Counted from the first letter of the stretch, positions 9,296 through 19,341 are shown. The stretch: 64,000 bases of DNA from Gallionella sp. (GCA_028707275.1 JAQTUP010000002.1:247198-311197); one strand, 5' to 3'. Notes: generated from the sequence alone by a model not told the origin. A program made the numbers and translations.

Positions 9296-9311
9296 CGGTT
9301 TTGAGTGTCGG

Positions 9312-9809
9312 CTACTGCTGGCTTTTGATGTAACGCTCGACGTCATCGCGGGTGATTTCACCTGCCTGATAACTGACTTGCTCGCCCGCCGGGTTATATA
9401 AATAGCTGGTGGGAAGCACCTCTACCTTGCCGATTTGTGCGGTTATTTCACGATTACCCAGCACCACGGGATAGCTGATGGCGCGCCTTTTGACAAAATC
9501 GGCGACCCCTTTTGCGGAGGCGTAATCTCGCGCGATCCCGATCACCACGATATCCTTGCGCGCGCTGTGCAGGCTGTTCAACTCGGGAATCTCGTTCAAA
9601 CAAGGCGGACACCAGGTCGCCCAGAAATTCACCAGCACCCACTTGCCCCGATAGTCGGACAAGCGGTGGGTCCTGCCTTGCAGATCTTCCAGCGTAAAAT
9701 CAGCGCAAAGACCGGACAACGGCCAGCACAGCGCCAGCAAAAATGCGCCGCGTAACAGCGTAAACACGGGCTTAATGACCGTGTTTTTCAGGCACGTCAG
9801 TCGCCGCAT
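9312..9809 (-). CDS. TlpA-like periplasmic thioredoxin-fold protein
   Basis: The protein is a TlpA/ResA-type thiol-disulfide oxidoreductase. A signal-peptide-like stretch (KPVFTLLRGAFLLALCWPLSGLCA) precedes a thioredoxin fold with the active site FWATWCPPCLNE. The family reduces or exchanges disulfides in the periplasm, for example in cytochrome c maturation; the substrate here is unknown. The start is taken at the ATG at 9809, which overlaps the end of the upstream gene by about 37 bp. A longer frame and an ATT start near 9776 are possible. A cis-Pro motif (EVLPTSY) is present. It is probably co-transcribed with the YqhA-like gene. Confidence 0.85.
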   Translation of the reverse strand: MRRLTCLKNTVIKPVFTLLRGAFLLALCWPLSGLCADFTLEDLQGRTHRLSDYRGKWVLVNFWATWCPPCLNEIPELNSLHSARKDIVVIGIARDYASAKGVADFVKRRAISYPVVLGNREITAQIGKVEVLPTSYLYNPAGEQVSYQAGEITRDDVERYIKSQQ

Positions 9810-10341
9810 CACTGGCGCCGTGTTCTGCCGCGTGGCTGAAATACAGTGCCAGGGCAATCAGCGTGATGCTCGCCCCCAGATAGACCAGATCCAGAGGGGT
9901 CTCCAGCTTCATATGCAGCGCCTCTTCGAACAGGGTGACGATCATGATCATCAAAATCACCTTGGCCAGACGCCCTTTCAGGTCATCCAGATTGTTGATC
10001 ACCAGAATCTTGCTCGACGCCTTGCTGCCGTGCGCCTGATCGATATCGCTGATAAACAATTCATACAAGCCCAGCGAAAAAATCAGCATTACCGTCGCCA
10101 GCAGATAACCGTCCACCACTTCGACGATATGCGACACCGTGCTGTCATGCAGCGCCTTGCGCGCCTCGTCGGACAGACTCGCATCCGCGTAATGGATCGC
10201 ATGTTTGAACAGGAAGTACACATCTACTGTCGCCATGTAAAAAATCACAAAGCCTGCCACCAGGCTGCCCACCACGGCGGCCAGGATGACAAAGCGGCTG
10301 TTCCACAGCGTTCCTTCAAAGAGTCCTTCTAGATATTTCAT
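9772..10341 (-). CDS. YqhA/UPF0114-family inner membrane protein
   Basis: The 189 aa protein has about four hydrophobic segments: near residues 15-37, 75-97, 125-145 and 150-170. It has the sequence style of the UPF0114/YqhA family (NSRFVILAAVVGSLVAGF at the N-terminus, LFSLGLYELFISDID in the middle). The family's function is unknown. The start at 10341 (MKYLEGLFEG) is chosen over an upstream ATG, because the conserved region begins there. The C-terminus is His/Glu-rich (PEKHGH). It overlaps the TlpA-like gene and is divergent from the pilus locus. Confidence 0.75.
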   Translation of the reverse strand: MKYLEGLFEGTLWNSRFVILAAVVGSLVAGFVIFYMATVDVYFLFKHAIHYADASLSDEARKALHDSTVSHIVEVVDGYLLATVMLIFSLGLYELFISDIDQAHGSKASSKILVINNLDDLKGRLAKVILMIMIVTLFEEALHMKLETPLDLVYLGASITLIALALYFSHAAEHGASDAATDVPEKHGH

Positions 10342-10472
10342 TTTAAGTTCACGACAGTTAAAAACGATGCGTATTAAAGCGCAATTAGCCGCGTCCGGCA
10401 AGCGCCGATACTATTTGTCGCATCATGGCCTGTAAAACGGAAGATTGACAGCCGGTAAACAGCGGGCATACG

Positions 10473-11396
10473 ATGCGCCCCATGTCCTCACTCTATCTGG
10501 AACACTTCGGCTTAACTCTGCCGCCATTTTCCATTACCCCCGACCCCGGATTTTTCTTTGAAGGGGAGGACAGAGGCATGTTCATCGCCGGGCTGTTGCA
10601 TGCGGCGCAGCAGGCCGAAGGCATCGTACTGGTGATAGGCGAAGTGGGCAGCGGCAAGACGCTGATGAGCCGGATCCTGCTCACTCGCCTGCCGGAGCAT
10701 GTCGATACCGTCTACCTGCCCAATCCTGCCTTTTCGCGCGACGAGATCATCGATGTGATCGCCCGCGATCTGGGGATAGAGGCGGCCAGCCAGGGGATGC
10801 GATTAGAAGCGCTTCAGCTCGAACTGATCAGGCGCCACGACATGGGGCGTCAGGTGGTGGTGCTGATAGACGAGGCGCATGCCATGCCCGCCGATTCCAT
10901 CGAGGAAGTCAGGCGTTTGTCCAACCTTGAAACGGACAACCGCAAGCTGGTGCAGCTTATTCTTTGCGGCCAGCCCGAACTTGACACTTTGCTTGCCGCA
11001 CCCTCCCTGCGCCAGGTTCGCGACCGCGTGGTATACCGGCTGATGCTGCGCAATTTGTCCAAAAATGACGCCACAGCTTATCTGGATCACAGGCTGCGTA
11101 TCGCCGGATGGCGCGGCGCGGGGCTGTTCAGCAAGATGGCCGAACACCTGCTGCTCACCGACGCCAGAGGACGCGCGCGCCGTCTGAACCTGATCGCCGA
11201 CAAGGCGATGCTCGCGGCCTACGCCCTGGGGAAAAAACAGGTCGGCGCGCGTCACGTGCGGCTGGCGATTCAGGATGCCGGCGCCAATTTTACCGAAGCT
11301 CGCGTTAAACCTGGCTGGCAAACCGCTGCCATCTGGCTCATCTTCACAGGCGTCACGGCCATTGCCGCCCTCGGACTCATCGGCCTGTTCAATTAA
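10473..11396 (+). CDS. mshM: MshM/ExeA-like AAA ATPase of the pilus locus
   Basis: The 307 aa protein belongs to the ExeA/MshM family of AAA ATPases that assist secretin or pilus assembly. It opens with the family signature LEHFGLTLPPFSITPDP. Walker A is GEVGSGKT at 56-63; Walker B is VVLIDEAHAM near 128-137. A single C-terminal membrane segment (about 283-304) would anchor it in the inner membrane. An ATG three codons downstream is an alternative start. It opens the cluster: mshL follows after 170 bp. There is no peptidoglycan-binding domain, unlike ExeA proper, which supports the MshM assignment. Confidence 0.85.
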   Translation: MRPMSSLYLEHFGLTLPPFSITPDPGFFFEGEDRGMFIAGLLHAAQQAEGIVLVIGEVGSGKTLMSRILLTRLPEHVDTVYLPNPAFSRDEIIDVIARDLGIEAASQGMRLEALQLELIRRHDMGRQVVVLIDEAHAMPADSIEEVRRLSNLETDNRKLVQLILCGQPELDTLLAAPSLRQVRDRVVYRLMLRNLSKNDATAYLDHRLRIAGWRGAGLFSKMAEHLLLTDARGRARRLNLIADKAMLAAYALGKKQVGARHVRLAIQDAGANFTEARVKPGWQTAAIWLIFTGVTAIAALGLIGLFN

Positions 11397-11566
11397 CTCT
11401 CCGCCTCCCTTCCCCCCTCTAGCCCGAACTATCTAGGCATTGAGGCATATTGCCCCTGATGCAGATAGGTGAAAAACTGCATGCCAGTCAAACCGGCACC
11501 ACAGCGGTACTCATAACGCGATGCGAACATCGTGCGATCAACCGACTCACACGGGAGGAACTGACA

Positions 11567-13342
11567 ATGCACCTCGTTATTAATACCGGACAGCGAAACA
11601 GGCTTTTGTTTGTGCTGGCAGCCCTGTGCACTCCTCTGGGCGCATGCAGCAATCTGCCAAAATCCATAGCGCCTTCCGCCCAACACCTCAAGTTACCTGC
11701 GGCGCCCGCACCCGGCGTCATTCCGCCGTTAGCCGAGACGGCTCCGCTGCCGCCGCCCCCTAAAAAAACCCGCGCCGCCGAGCGTTACAGCGTCGTGGTC
11801 AACAACGTACTGGCGCAGGAAATCCTGTTTGCCCTGGCCCGGGACGCAAAGCTCAACATCGAGATTCACCCCAGCATCACAGGCACGGTGACGATGAATC
11901 TGATTAACCGCACGCTGCCCGAAATACTCGATGCCATAGCGCGCCAGGTCGACATGCGCTATGAGCTCAACGGGGGCAACCTGGCGATCATGCCGGACAG
12001 CCCCTTTCTCAAGAGTTATCAGATCGAATACCCCAATATCGCGCGCAATACCAAGAACAGCATCAACATGTCCACCAGCATTGCCGTCATAGGCCAGGGC
12101 CAGGGCGGCGCCGGGGGCAGCAACGGTTCAGTATCGAGCATAGACAACATATCCAACAACCAGTTTTGGGAAACCCTGACCGAAAACATCAAGGATTTGC
12201 TGCGTGAAACGGACAAGAAACTGCCCGAAGGGACAAACGAGCCCGAGCCCAGCCAGCCTGTGATCCCCCAGACCGGCACGGCTGACGCCGGCGGAAAACA
12301 AAGTGCGACAGCCGCCCTGCCCGCCCAGATTCAGCCCCAGAGCACCAGCCGCGCCCGTCGCGTGACCTATCGCGAGGCCGCCTATGTGATCGCCAATCCG
12401 GAAACCGGCATCATCAGCGTGCGCGCCACCTCTCGCCAGCATGCCAGTGTGCGCGAATTCATCGACAAGGTACTCAATAACGCGCGCCGCCAGGTGTTGA
12501 TCGAGGCGACCATCGTCGAAGTTTCCTTGTCGGACCAGTATCAGCAGGGCATAGACTGGTCGCTGCTGCGCACGCTGGGCTTGAGTCTCACCCAGATATC
12601 TCCCGTGGGCGCGGCAACGATGGGCACCATCAGTTACACCAACCCCGGGCGGGGCGGCATGTTCAGCCTGAGCGGTTCGATCAAGCTGCTCGAAACCTTC
12701 GGCAAGACCCACGTACTGTCCAGCCCGAAACTATCGGCGCTCAACAACCAGACCAGTTTGCTCAAAGTGGTGGATGAATCGGTTTATTTCACCATTACCG
12801 TGACGCAGGGGAATATTGATCCTGCAACCGGACGACAAACCACGCTTCCTACCTACACCACCACCTTGCACACCGTGCCAGTCGGTTTCATGATGTATGT
12901 CACGCCGCAGATCGGCGGCGACTCTGAGGTCACGCTCAATTTAAGACCCACCATCACGCGTATATTGAGCTATGCGAGAGATCCTAGTCCTGCCCTGGCT
13001 TTGAGCAATCCGCCTATCGTCAATCTCATCCCGCAGATTCAGACGCGCGAGATGGAATCCATCATGAGGGTGCGCAATGGCGATATCGCCGTATTGGGCG
13101 GCCTGATGCAGGACACAAGAGCTGGCGACACCAACCAGATTCCGGGCGTAGGCAGCCTGCCGGGGCTGGGCGAACTGTTCAAGGCGCGGAACGATAAAAA
13201 CAGCAAATCTGAACTGGTCATATTCCTGCGCCCCATCATTTTGAATCAGGAAAGCCAGTACGACATCGTGCGCCAGTTCAAGGACCCCACCGCAAGCCGC
13301 GAATGGGAAAAGGCGACCCAACAGGCAGAGGTGACACCATGA
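11567..13342 (+). CDS. mshL: MshL-like pilus secretin lipoprotein
   Basis: This is the outer-membrane secretin through which the pilus passes. The start at 11567 is chosen because GGGAGGA precedes it and the product then begins with a lipoprotein signal ending LGAC. Residues about 73-125 form a secretin/TonB short N-terminal domain. After a Gly-rich linker (GQGQGGAGGS) and an N1-like domain (REAAYVIANPETGIISVRAT), the C-terminal half is the secretin domain, with VPVGFMMYVTPQI and LGGLMQDT. Length is 591 aa, usual for MshL. Its stop overlaps the next start (ATGA). Confidence 0.9.
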   Translation: MHLVINTGQRNRLLFVLAALCTPLGACSNLPKSIAPSAQHLKLPAAPAPGVIPPLAETAPLPPPPKKTRAAERYSVVVNNVLAQEILFALARDAKLNIEIHPSITGTVTMNLINRTLPEILDAIARQVDMRYELNGGNLAIMPDSPFLKSYQIEYPNIARNTKNSINMSTSIAVIGQGQGGAGGSNGSVSSIDNISNNQFWETLTENIKDLLRETDKKLPEGTNEPEPSQPVIPQTGTADAGGKQSATAALPAQIQPQSTSRARRVTYREAAYVIANPETGIISVRATSRQHASVREFIDKVLNNARRQVLIEATIVEVSLSDQYQQGIDWSLLRTLGLSLTQISPVGAATMGTISYTNPGRGGMFSLSGSIKLLETFGKTHVLSSPKLSALNNQTSLLKVVDESVYFTITVTQGNIDPATGRQTTLPTYTTTLHTVPVGFMMYVTPQIGGDSEVTLNLRPTITRILSYARDPSPALALSNPPIVNLIPQIQTREMESIMRVRNGDIAVLGGLMQDTRAGDTNQIPGVGSLPGLGELFKARNDKNSKSELVIFLRPIILNQESQYDIVRQFKDPTASREWEKATQQAEVTP

Positions 13343-14304
13343 GTCTCTTGTTCGATGCGTTAAAACGCGCGCAAAACAGCGATGCCCCGACGGCAACATC
13401 CGATGCCAGACAGGCCGAGGCTCAGGCGATTATCGCCGCCATCAAACGGCCGCGCAGCAAGGTACTGCCCTATGCCGCAGGCGCCCTCGCTCTGCTGACA
13501 GGCGGATTCTCGTGGTTTATGTATACGCAGAATCAGAATGCAGTACCTCCCGCTGAGCCAATCAACATTCCACTGAAACTGACAGCCTATGAACCGGCGC
13601 CCGTCAGCGCACCGCCTGGCATGTCCGATACCTTGAGCGAAAAGGCGGTCAACAAGTCATGGACCCATCCGGCCGCAAAACATCGCAAAAAACATCCATC
13701 CGCGAAAAAATCCGCCCAGCCTGCCCTGCCGCCTGCTGCCGACCCGCTCAAGGAAGGTTACCTGGCTTTGACTCAAGGAAATCTGGATCTGGCAGAACAA
13801 AAGTATCTTGCAGCCCTGGCCAAACATCCGCACGAAAAGGACGCGTTGCTGGGGCTGGCCGTCGTATCTCAGCGCAAGCGGCAAACGGATCGCGCGGCCA
13901 GGCTGTATCGCCAGGTGTTGCGTGAAGACATGGGCAATGCCGCAGCCGCCGCAGGACTGGTCAGTCTCTCGGAGCTGGCCGACCCGCTCGCCGCCGAAAG
14001 CCAGCTGCGAGAACTGCTGGACATCAAGCCTGCGGCACCCGAACTTCACTATGCGCTGGGCGGCGTATTGGCCAGGCAGCAACGCCTGGGCGAAGCGCAG
14101 CAGTCTTTTTTCCGCGCCCATGGCTTAGCGCCTGACAACGCGCTCTACACCTACAACCTGGCCGTTTCTCTCGACCGTTTGCACCAGCCAGCAGACGCCC
14201 TTTCCTATTACAAACTGGCGCTGAAGCTGTCCGACCCGGATGACCCTACCCTGAACCCAAAAGCCATCAGTCAGCGTATAGAGGAACTGAGCACCCGTCC
14301 TTAG
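13339..14304 (+). CDS. mshN: MshN-like TPR protein
   Basis: The 321 aa protein has a short cytoplasmic start (MSLLFDALKRAQNSD), one membrane segment (VLPYAAGALALLTGGFSWFM, about residues 43-62), a Pro/Lys-rich spacer, and TPR repeats from about 135 to the end. This is the layout of MshN, a component of MSHA pilus assembly. The N-terminal MSLLxDALKRA stretch is common to MshN and related general-secretion B-type proteins. Its ATG overlaps the mshL stop with ribosome site GAGG upstream. mshE follows after 22 bp. Confidence 0.8.
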   Translation: MSLLFDALKRAQNSDAPTATSDARQAEAQAIIAAIKRPRSKVLPYAAGALALLTGGFSWFMYTQNQNAVPPAEPINIPLKLTAYEPAPVSAPPGMSDTLSEKAVNKSWTHPAAKHRKKHPSAKKSAQPALPPAADPLKEGYLALTQGNLDLAEQKYLAALAKHPHEKDALLGLAVVSQRKRQTDRAARLYRQVLREDMGNAAAAAGLVSLSELADPLAAESQLRELLDIKPAAPELHYALGGVLARQQRLGEAQQSFFRAHGLAPDNALYTYNLAVSLDRLHQPADALSYYKLALKLSDPDDPTLNPKAISQRIEELSTRP

Positions 14305-14326
14305 CCGGGACGGTCAGTGAATCGAA

Positions 14327-16060
14327 ATGAATACATCCACACCACAGGTCGCACGCAAACGTATCGGCGAGGTACTGATCGCACGCGGCCTGATCAACGA
14401 CGACCAGTTGCATATCGCATTGCAACGACAAAAAACGGTCAACAAGCCGCTGGGCGAACTGCTGCTCGATTTACACTTCATCACCGAACACGCCATGAGG
14501 GAGGCCGTATCGGAAGTGGCAGGCTACATCCCCCTCGATCTGTCCGGATTTATTGCCAATGTGTCCGCCATGGAGCTGATCCCCAAGCCTGTCGCCATCA
14601 AGCATGTTTTATTCCCGGTCAGCTTTGATCCCGAGGCGGGCGAGCTGGTCATTGTCGCTGCGAATCCCGACGATATCGTCGCGCGTGACGCCATTGCGCC
14701 TTTTTTGATGCAGGCCGGCCAGAGCGCCGGACGCCGTATCCTGTCCACGTGGCGCATCGCACCCAGTGCGGAGGTGCTGGCGGCGGTGGACAAATTTTAC
14801 AACCACGAGTTATCCATCAACGGCATCCTGTTCGAACTGGAGAGCGGAGAACTCGATGTGGCCGCGTTAAGCCAGGCCGGCGTCTCGTACAGCCATCCCA
14901 TCGTTCGTCTGACAGATGCCTTGCTGGCGGATGCGGTCAGTCACAGCGCATCGGATATTCATTTCGAGCCCGAAGAGCAGTTTTTGCGCATCCGCTACCG
15001 GATAGACGGCGTATTAAGACCGGTGCGCTCCCTGGCCAAATCGCTCTGGATGGCCACCCTGGTGCGCATGAAAGTCATGTCGGGCATGAATATCGCCGAA
15101 ACGCGCGCGCCGCAGGACGGCAGAATTTCCCTGTCGCTTTTCGGGCGCCAGATCGACTTTCGCGCGGCCTCTCACCCGACCATACACGGCGAGAATTTCG
15201 TACTGAGAATACTCGACCGCAAGTCTGGCATCGTCAGTCTGGATAATCTGGGGATGACCGGCGCACAGCTTGGCCTGCTCAAGCGCATGCTCGAACGCCC
15301 TGAAGGGATCCTGCTGGTCACAGGTCCCACAGGTTCGGGAAAAACCACCACGCTGTATTCGATCCTCAATCATTTGAACAAGGATGATGTCAACATCATG
15401 ACACTGGAGGATCCTGTCGAGTATCCGCTGGAGCTGATCCGTCAAACCTCCATCGCCGACACCGTCAAACTGGACTTTTCCAACGGGATACGCTCGCTGA
15501 TGCGCCAGGATCCTGACATCATTCTGGTCGGAGAGATCAGAGACCACGACACGGCCGAAATGGCGCTCAGCGCGGCGATGACAGGGCATCAGGTATTCTC
15601 GACACTGCATACCAATTCTGCCGTCGGTTCCATATCCAGGCTGCACAGTCTGGGCATCTTAGAAGACATGTTTGCCTCCAACCTGATCGGCATCATCGCA
15701 CAAAGGCTGGTGCGCCGCCTCTGCCCTGCCTGCAAAGTGGCCTATATGCCGGATGCCACCGAGCGCGTCATCATGGGCCGCTGCCAGCATGACGCCATCT
15801 TCCAGGCCAAAGGCTGCGAGGAGTGCGAAAATCAGGGCTACAAGGGACGGCTTGCCATCATGGAAATTTTGCGCTTTGACCAGGGCCTGGTCGAGCTGGT
15901 CACACGCAGCGCCGGCTTGAAGGAACTGACCGATTATGCCATCACCCGCCACTTCGTCCCGATGGCGGAAGACGCCATCCGGCGCGTGAAAGAAGGACTC
16001 ACCTCATGGCATGAAGTTCGTCGCGTGGTGGATTTCAGCGAATGGGCGGCAGAACCATGA
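14327..16060 (+). CDS. mshE: MshE-like pilus extension ATPase (GspE/PilB family)
   Basis: This hexameric cytoplasmic ATPase drives pilin polymerisation. Residues about 8-150 form the N-terminal MshEN/GspE-N domain, which in MshE binds c-di-GMP. Walker A (GPTGSGKTTT) is at 333-342, Walker B and the Asp box near 392-406 (RQDPDIILVGEIRD), and a zinc-binding pair CPAC at 466-469 with CEEC at 497-500. Length 577 aa is normal. Given the many c-di-GMP enzymes in this window, control of the motor by c-di-GMP is plausible, but the exact binding residues were not confirmed. The stop overlaps the mshG start. Confidence 0.92.
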   Translation: MNTSTPQVARKRIGEVLIARGLINDDQLHIALQRQKTVNKPLGELLLDLHFITEHAMREAVSEVAGYIPLDLSGFIANVSAMELIPKPVAIKHVLFPVSFDPEAGELVIVAANPDDIVARDAIAPFLMQAGQSAGRRILSTWRIAPSAEVLAAVDKFYNHELSINGILFELESGELDVAALSQAGVSYSHPIVRLTDALLADAVSHSASDIHFEPEEQFLRIRYRIDGVLRPVRSLAKSLWMATLVRMKVMSGMNIAETRAPQDGRISLSLFGRQIDFRAASHPTIHGENFVLRILDRKSGIVSLDNLGMTGAQLGLLKRMLERPEGILLVTGPTGSGKTTTLYSILNHLNKDDVNIMTLEDPVEYPLELIRQTSIADTVKLDFSNGIRSLMRQDPDIILVGEIRDHDTAEMALSAAMTGHQVFSTLHTNSAVGSISRLHSLGILEDMFASNLIGIIAQRLVRRLCPACKVAYMPDATERVIMGRCQHDAIFQAKGCEECENQGYKGRLAIMEILRFDQGLVELVTRSAGLKELTDYAITRHFVPMAEDAIRRVKEGLTSWHEVRRVVDFSEWAAEP

Positions 16061-17259
16061 CACTCTATCGCTACCGCGCCATCAATGCCACAGGCCATAT
16101 CACCCGGGGGGAAACCGACGCGCTCAACGAATTCGACCTTGAGAGCCAACTGAAAAAAAATTCCCTGGAACTGATCAGTGCAAGCTCTGCAAAAGACAAA
16201 ATTCGCACCATACACAAACTGGCCAGGCGCGAACTGATCCAGTTTTTGTTTCAGCTGGAAATGCTGTTGCGCGCCGGCGTGCCGATTCAGGCCATCTTGT
16301 CCGATTTGCGCGAAACGGCAGAGACGCCGCAAATCAAAAGCCTTTGCGCGAATCTGTATGAAAAAATTGATTCGGGCTCGACCATATCGGAGTCGTTTGC
16401 CGCGAACCCGGGCATATTCCCCGAACTGGTGATCAATCTGGTGCGCGCAGGCGAGATAACCGGACTGTTGCCCGACGTGCTGATGGAAATAGTGGAATCT
16501 CTCAAATGGCAGGATGAACTGTCGGCAAAGACCCGGCAACTGCTGATGTATCCGGCTTTTGTCAGCGTTGTGGTAGGTTCTGTCATCATTTTCCTGATGA
16601 TGAGCCTCGTGCCGCAAATCGTCGGATTTGTCGGCAACATGGGCGGCGTGGTACCCATGCAGACCAAGCTGCTGATCTGGGTATCGGCAGCCTTCGTCAA
16701 ATACTGGTGGATCATACTGCCGACCCCTGTCGCGCTGATCGTGGCCGCGATCATGCTGAGCAAAATAAGCCATCGTTTCAGACGGATGATGCATGCGGCG
16801 CAATTGCACATCCCGTATATCGGCGTCATCATCAAAAAAATCATCCTGGCGCGCGTCAGCGATACCCTGGGGCTGACCTACCGCACAGGCATCCCGGTGC
16901 TCGACGGCTTAGGTTACTGCGAGAACATCACAGGCAACCTGATCGTCAAGGAAGCGCTGGAGGGCGCGCGCATCGCCATCGCCAACGGCGCGCCGATCAA
17001 CAAGGGATTTTCGGCACAAAAACTGTTTCCACCGCTGGTGATCCGCATGATACGCGTAGGCGAAGATACCGGGGATCTGGCCGGCTCGCTGAAAAATATC
17101 TCGTACTTCTATAACAGAGACATACACGACTCGATCAACCGCATACAAATACTCATCGAACCTGCGCTCACCATCGTCCTGGGGATCCTGTTAGGCTGGA
17201 TCATGATGGCGGTATTGGGTCCCATTTACGACACTATCAGCACACTCAAACTGACATGA
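16057..17259 (+). CDS. mshG: MshG-like pilus platform protein (GspF/PilC family)
   Basis: The 400 aa polytopic inner-membrane protein forms the assembly platform for the ATPase. It begins MTLYRYRAINATG, as GspF/PilC proteins do, and contains two T2SSF repeats (about 65-190 and 265-390) with membrane segments near residues 165-185, 215-235 and 370-390. The motif FPELVINLVRAGEITG and its second copy FPPLVIRMIRVGEDTG are characteristic. The ATG at 16057 overlaps the mshE stop (ATGA); the upstream in-frame ATG lies inside mshE. Its own stop overlaps the next gene. Confidence 0.92.
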   Translation: MTLYRYRAINATGHITRGETDALNEFDLESQLKKNSLELISASSAKDKIRTIHKLARRELIQFLFQLEMLLRAGVPIQAILSDLRETAETPQIKSLCANLYEKIDSGSTISESFAANPGIFPELVINLVRAGEITGLLPDVLMEIVESLKWQDELSAKTRQLLMYPAFVSVVVGSVIIFLMMSLVPQIVGFVGNMGGVVPMQTKLLIWVSAAFVKYWWIILPTPVALIVAAIMLSKISHRFRRMMHAAQLHIPYIGVIIKKIILARVSDTLGLTYRTGIPVLDGLGYCENITGNLIVKEALEGARIAIANGAPINKGFSAQKLFPPLVIRMIRVGEDTGDLAGSLKNISYFYNRDIHDSINRIQILIEPALTIVLGILLGWIMMAVLGPIYDTISTLKLT

Positions 17260-18716
17260 AAACCGTCCTGCTAATCAGTCCATCAGGTGCGCGGTATTTC
17301 AGACGCGTCAAAACCACGTGGCAAGCCGTCGATCAGCCTGAACACAACGACCGGCTCTGGGTGATCGCCAATCTTCCGGAAGAGACGCTAGAAGCGCTCA
17401 AATTACCGGCGCTGCTCGGGCAGGATCGCAGCAACTATCTGACGCGCCGTCTGGCGACCGCCTTCCCGCGTTGCCAATATCGCGCAGCCACCGTCCTTTT
17501 CGGCAGTCCGCTAAAACCCAGTACCGCCATACTCACCGGATTCACGACCGCCGAGGCCGTCAGCAGCAGAATCGACAAGCTCGACATGACGATCGCGGGG
17601 GTCTGGGGCATGTCCATGTTGCTCACCTTGATGGCCAAACGCCTGGCTCTCAAAAATGTCGTGCTGTGCATCCCTGTCGCAAACTATTTGCGCATACTGG
17701 TGCTCAAGGATGGAATTCCCGTGGTAACGCGTTGCATACATCGCTACAGCGAAGACAGCGACCGGGAAAACAACGGTGACGCCAGTGAAATACTGCGCAC
17801 CCGCCAGCACATCGAAAACCGGCATATTTTCGAGCATGACGCCATTCCACCCATCCTGTATCTGGGAGACGCGACATCGATCGCCGTGCACATCAATCGC
17901 GCCGGGCTGACCTTGATGCCCTTGCCGGATGCATTCGCCCCCGGGGGGGAGGCCGCCTACCTGCACCCTTTGTTTGAATTCGTGGTCTCCTCGCCCGCAG
18001 GACAACTGGCGCCGATACAATTGCGCGCCCGCCATGTCGCCGAAAACATACGCAAAATAGCTTATGCGGGCATAGCCATCAGCCTGATCGCGGCCGTCTT
18101 GTTCGGGCAGCAGGATTTTCGGGCTCTGATAGACCTGCACAACCACGAATCGGACCTGAGCGACAATCAGCTGCTGGCCTCGACTGAACGCGAACGGCTG
18201 ACCGATCGCATCAGCCAGACCGGACTGGATCCTGCGCTGGTGCGACAGGCCACACGCTTTTCAGATCTTGAGATGGCGCCCGCCCCCACCCCGGAAGCCA
18301 TACTGCGACTGGCAGCCAGCATCATTTCGGGCATGCCGCAGGTACGCATCAGGAGCCTGACTTACCGTTTCCCGAAACTTGGCGAGCGCTACTGTCAGGG
18401 ACACAGCGTCATCGCGCTTCCCCTGATTGACGGCAGCAAGCCTGCCTCTTCAGACGACGAGCCTGCCCGCCACACCGAGTTGCAGTTCACCATTTTACTG
18501 ACAGAAAAACAAGCACCTGCCGCGCTGATTGAAATTCGAAAGCGCATCACGGCCAGTATCAAGGCCAATGAAGGTATTCAGTTAATGGAAGATCCGGCAG
18601 CCTTCTCTCTCATCAACACCCTCAAGGGCGGCGTGGGTCTGGACACGACCCAGGCTGACAATCTCTGGTGCATGAGTGTGCCCTGGAAGCCTGTGCCTGC
18701 CAAGGAATTGCCATGA
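17256..18716 (+). CDS. MshI-like pilus biogenesis protein (PilM/PilN-like)
   Basis: The 486 aa protein has a cytoplasmic domain (1-260) and one membrane segment at about 268-286 (AGIAISLIAAVLFGQ), then a periplasmic helical and alpha/beta part. This matches the architecture of GspL/MshI, where PilM-like and PilN-like functions are joined. Sequence motifs are weak, so the assignment rests on position after mshG and on topology. It is translationally coupled at both ends (ATGA at 17256 and at 18713). The protein would link the cytoplasmic ATPase to periplasmic alignment proteins. Confidence 0.65.
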   Translation: MKTVLLISPSGARYFRRVKTTWQAVDQPEHNDRLWVIANLPEETLEALKLPALLGQDRSNYLTRRLATAFPRCQYRAATVLFGSPLKPSTAILTGFTTAEAVSSRIDKLDMTIAGVWGMSMLLTLMAKRLALKNVVLCIPVANYLRILVLKDGIPVVTRCIHRYSEDSDRENNGDASEILRTRQHIENRHIFEHDAIPPILYLGDATSIAVHINRAGLTLMPLPDAFAPGGEAAYLHPLFEFVVSSPAGQLAPIQLRARHVAENIRKIAYAGIAISLIAAVLFGQQDFRALIDLHNHESDLSDNQLLASTERERLTDRISQTGLDPALVRQATRFSDLEMAPAPTPEAILRLAASIISGMPQVRIRSLTYRFPKLGERYCQGHSVIALPLIDGSKPASSDDEPARHTELQFTILLTEKQAPAALIEIRKRITASIKANEGIQLMEDPAAFSLINTLKGGVGLDTTQADNLWCMSVPWKPVPAKELP

Positions 18717-19315
18717 ACGCCTATGGAGCTGTGATTAAACCTGCCAGGACGGCCCTGATCCTGTTTGCAGTATCCGTCGCCCTTTCCTTTGCCGCTGTCG
18801 TCGGGATAGCCAAATACCGCGCACAAAAAGAACGGTCTGTCTTGCAAAGCGAACAACAACTGGCGGCCACACGCGACAACATCAGGAAGCTCACCTACGA
18901 TATGGACTCGATCAACAGGCTGGCGGCGAAGTACAAAAAACTCACCGCGCTGGGTTTCATCGGAGAACCTGACAGGGATGGCTGGGTACAAGGCATCGAA
19001 TCCCTCTACCGGGATACGCACCTGCCGCCCACCCTGCGTTATACGCTGGCCACACCGCAATTGCTCAATCCCCAGATCCTCCCTGAAGATAACAATCTGG
19101 CCTACCAGAACAATATCTCCCACCACGACCTGGCCTTCGAATTATCCACCATTCATGAGGGCGAGTTTCTCGATTTCATGGAGAGCATCGGCCGCAACTG
19201 GCAAATACCGTACCGGATAGACACTTGCCAGATGTCGCGCGACGAGGCCGACCAACCCATCACCGGACTGAAAATAAAATGTACGGTGCAGATATATTCG
19301 CTACCGACGAAGTAG
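18713..19315 (+). CDS. MshJ/PilO-like pilus alignment protein
   Basis: The 200 aa protein has a short cytoplasmic tail, one membrane segment (residues about 13-33, LILFAVSVALSFAAVVGIAK), a coiled coil (35-75) and a small periplasmic domain. This is the GspM/PilO/MshJ topology. It follows the MshI-like gene with a 4-bp overlap, the place where V. cholerae-type MSHA loci carry mshJ. No catalytic motif is expected or seen. The start at 18713 is chosen because of the coupling and the membrane segment directly after it. Identification is by context and topology rather than clear family motifs. Confidence 0.6.
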   Translation: MNAYGAVIKPARTALILFAVSVALSFAAVVGIAKYRAQKERSVLQSEQQLAATRDNIRKLTYDMDSINRLAAKYKKLTALGFIGEPDRDGWVQGIESLYRDTHLPPTLRYTLATPQLLNPQILPEDNNLAYQNNISHHDLAFELSTIHEGEFLDFMESIGRNWQIPYRIDTCQMSRDEADQPITGLKIKCTVQIYSLPTK

Positions 19316-19341
19316 GCGGGGGAAGAGGGAATGCGGATTGC

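Noticed and set aside
11450..11566. Longer start for MshL
   Set aside because: The extra 39 residues precede a lipoprotein signal with its own strong ribosome site, so the downstream ATG is the better start.
15934..16809. 291-codon minus-strand ORF across mshE and mshG
   Set aside because: The opposite strand encodes conserved GspE/GspF domains; the composition is typical of antisense frames.
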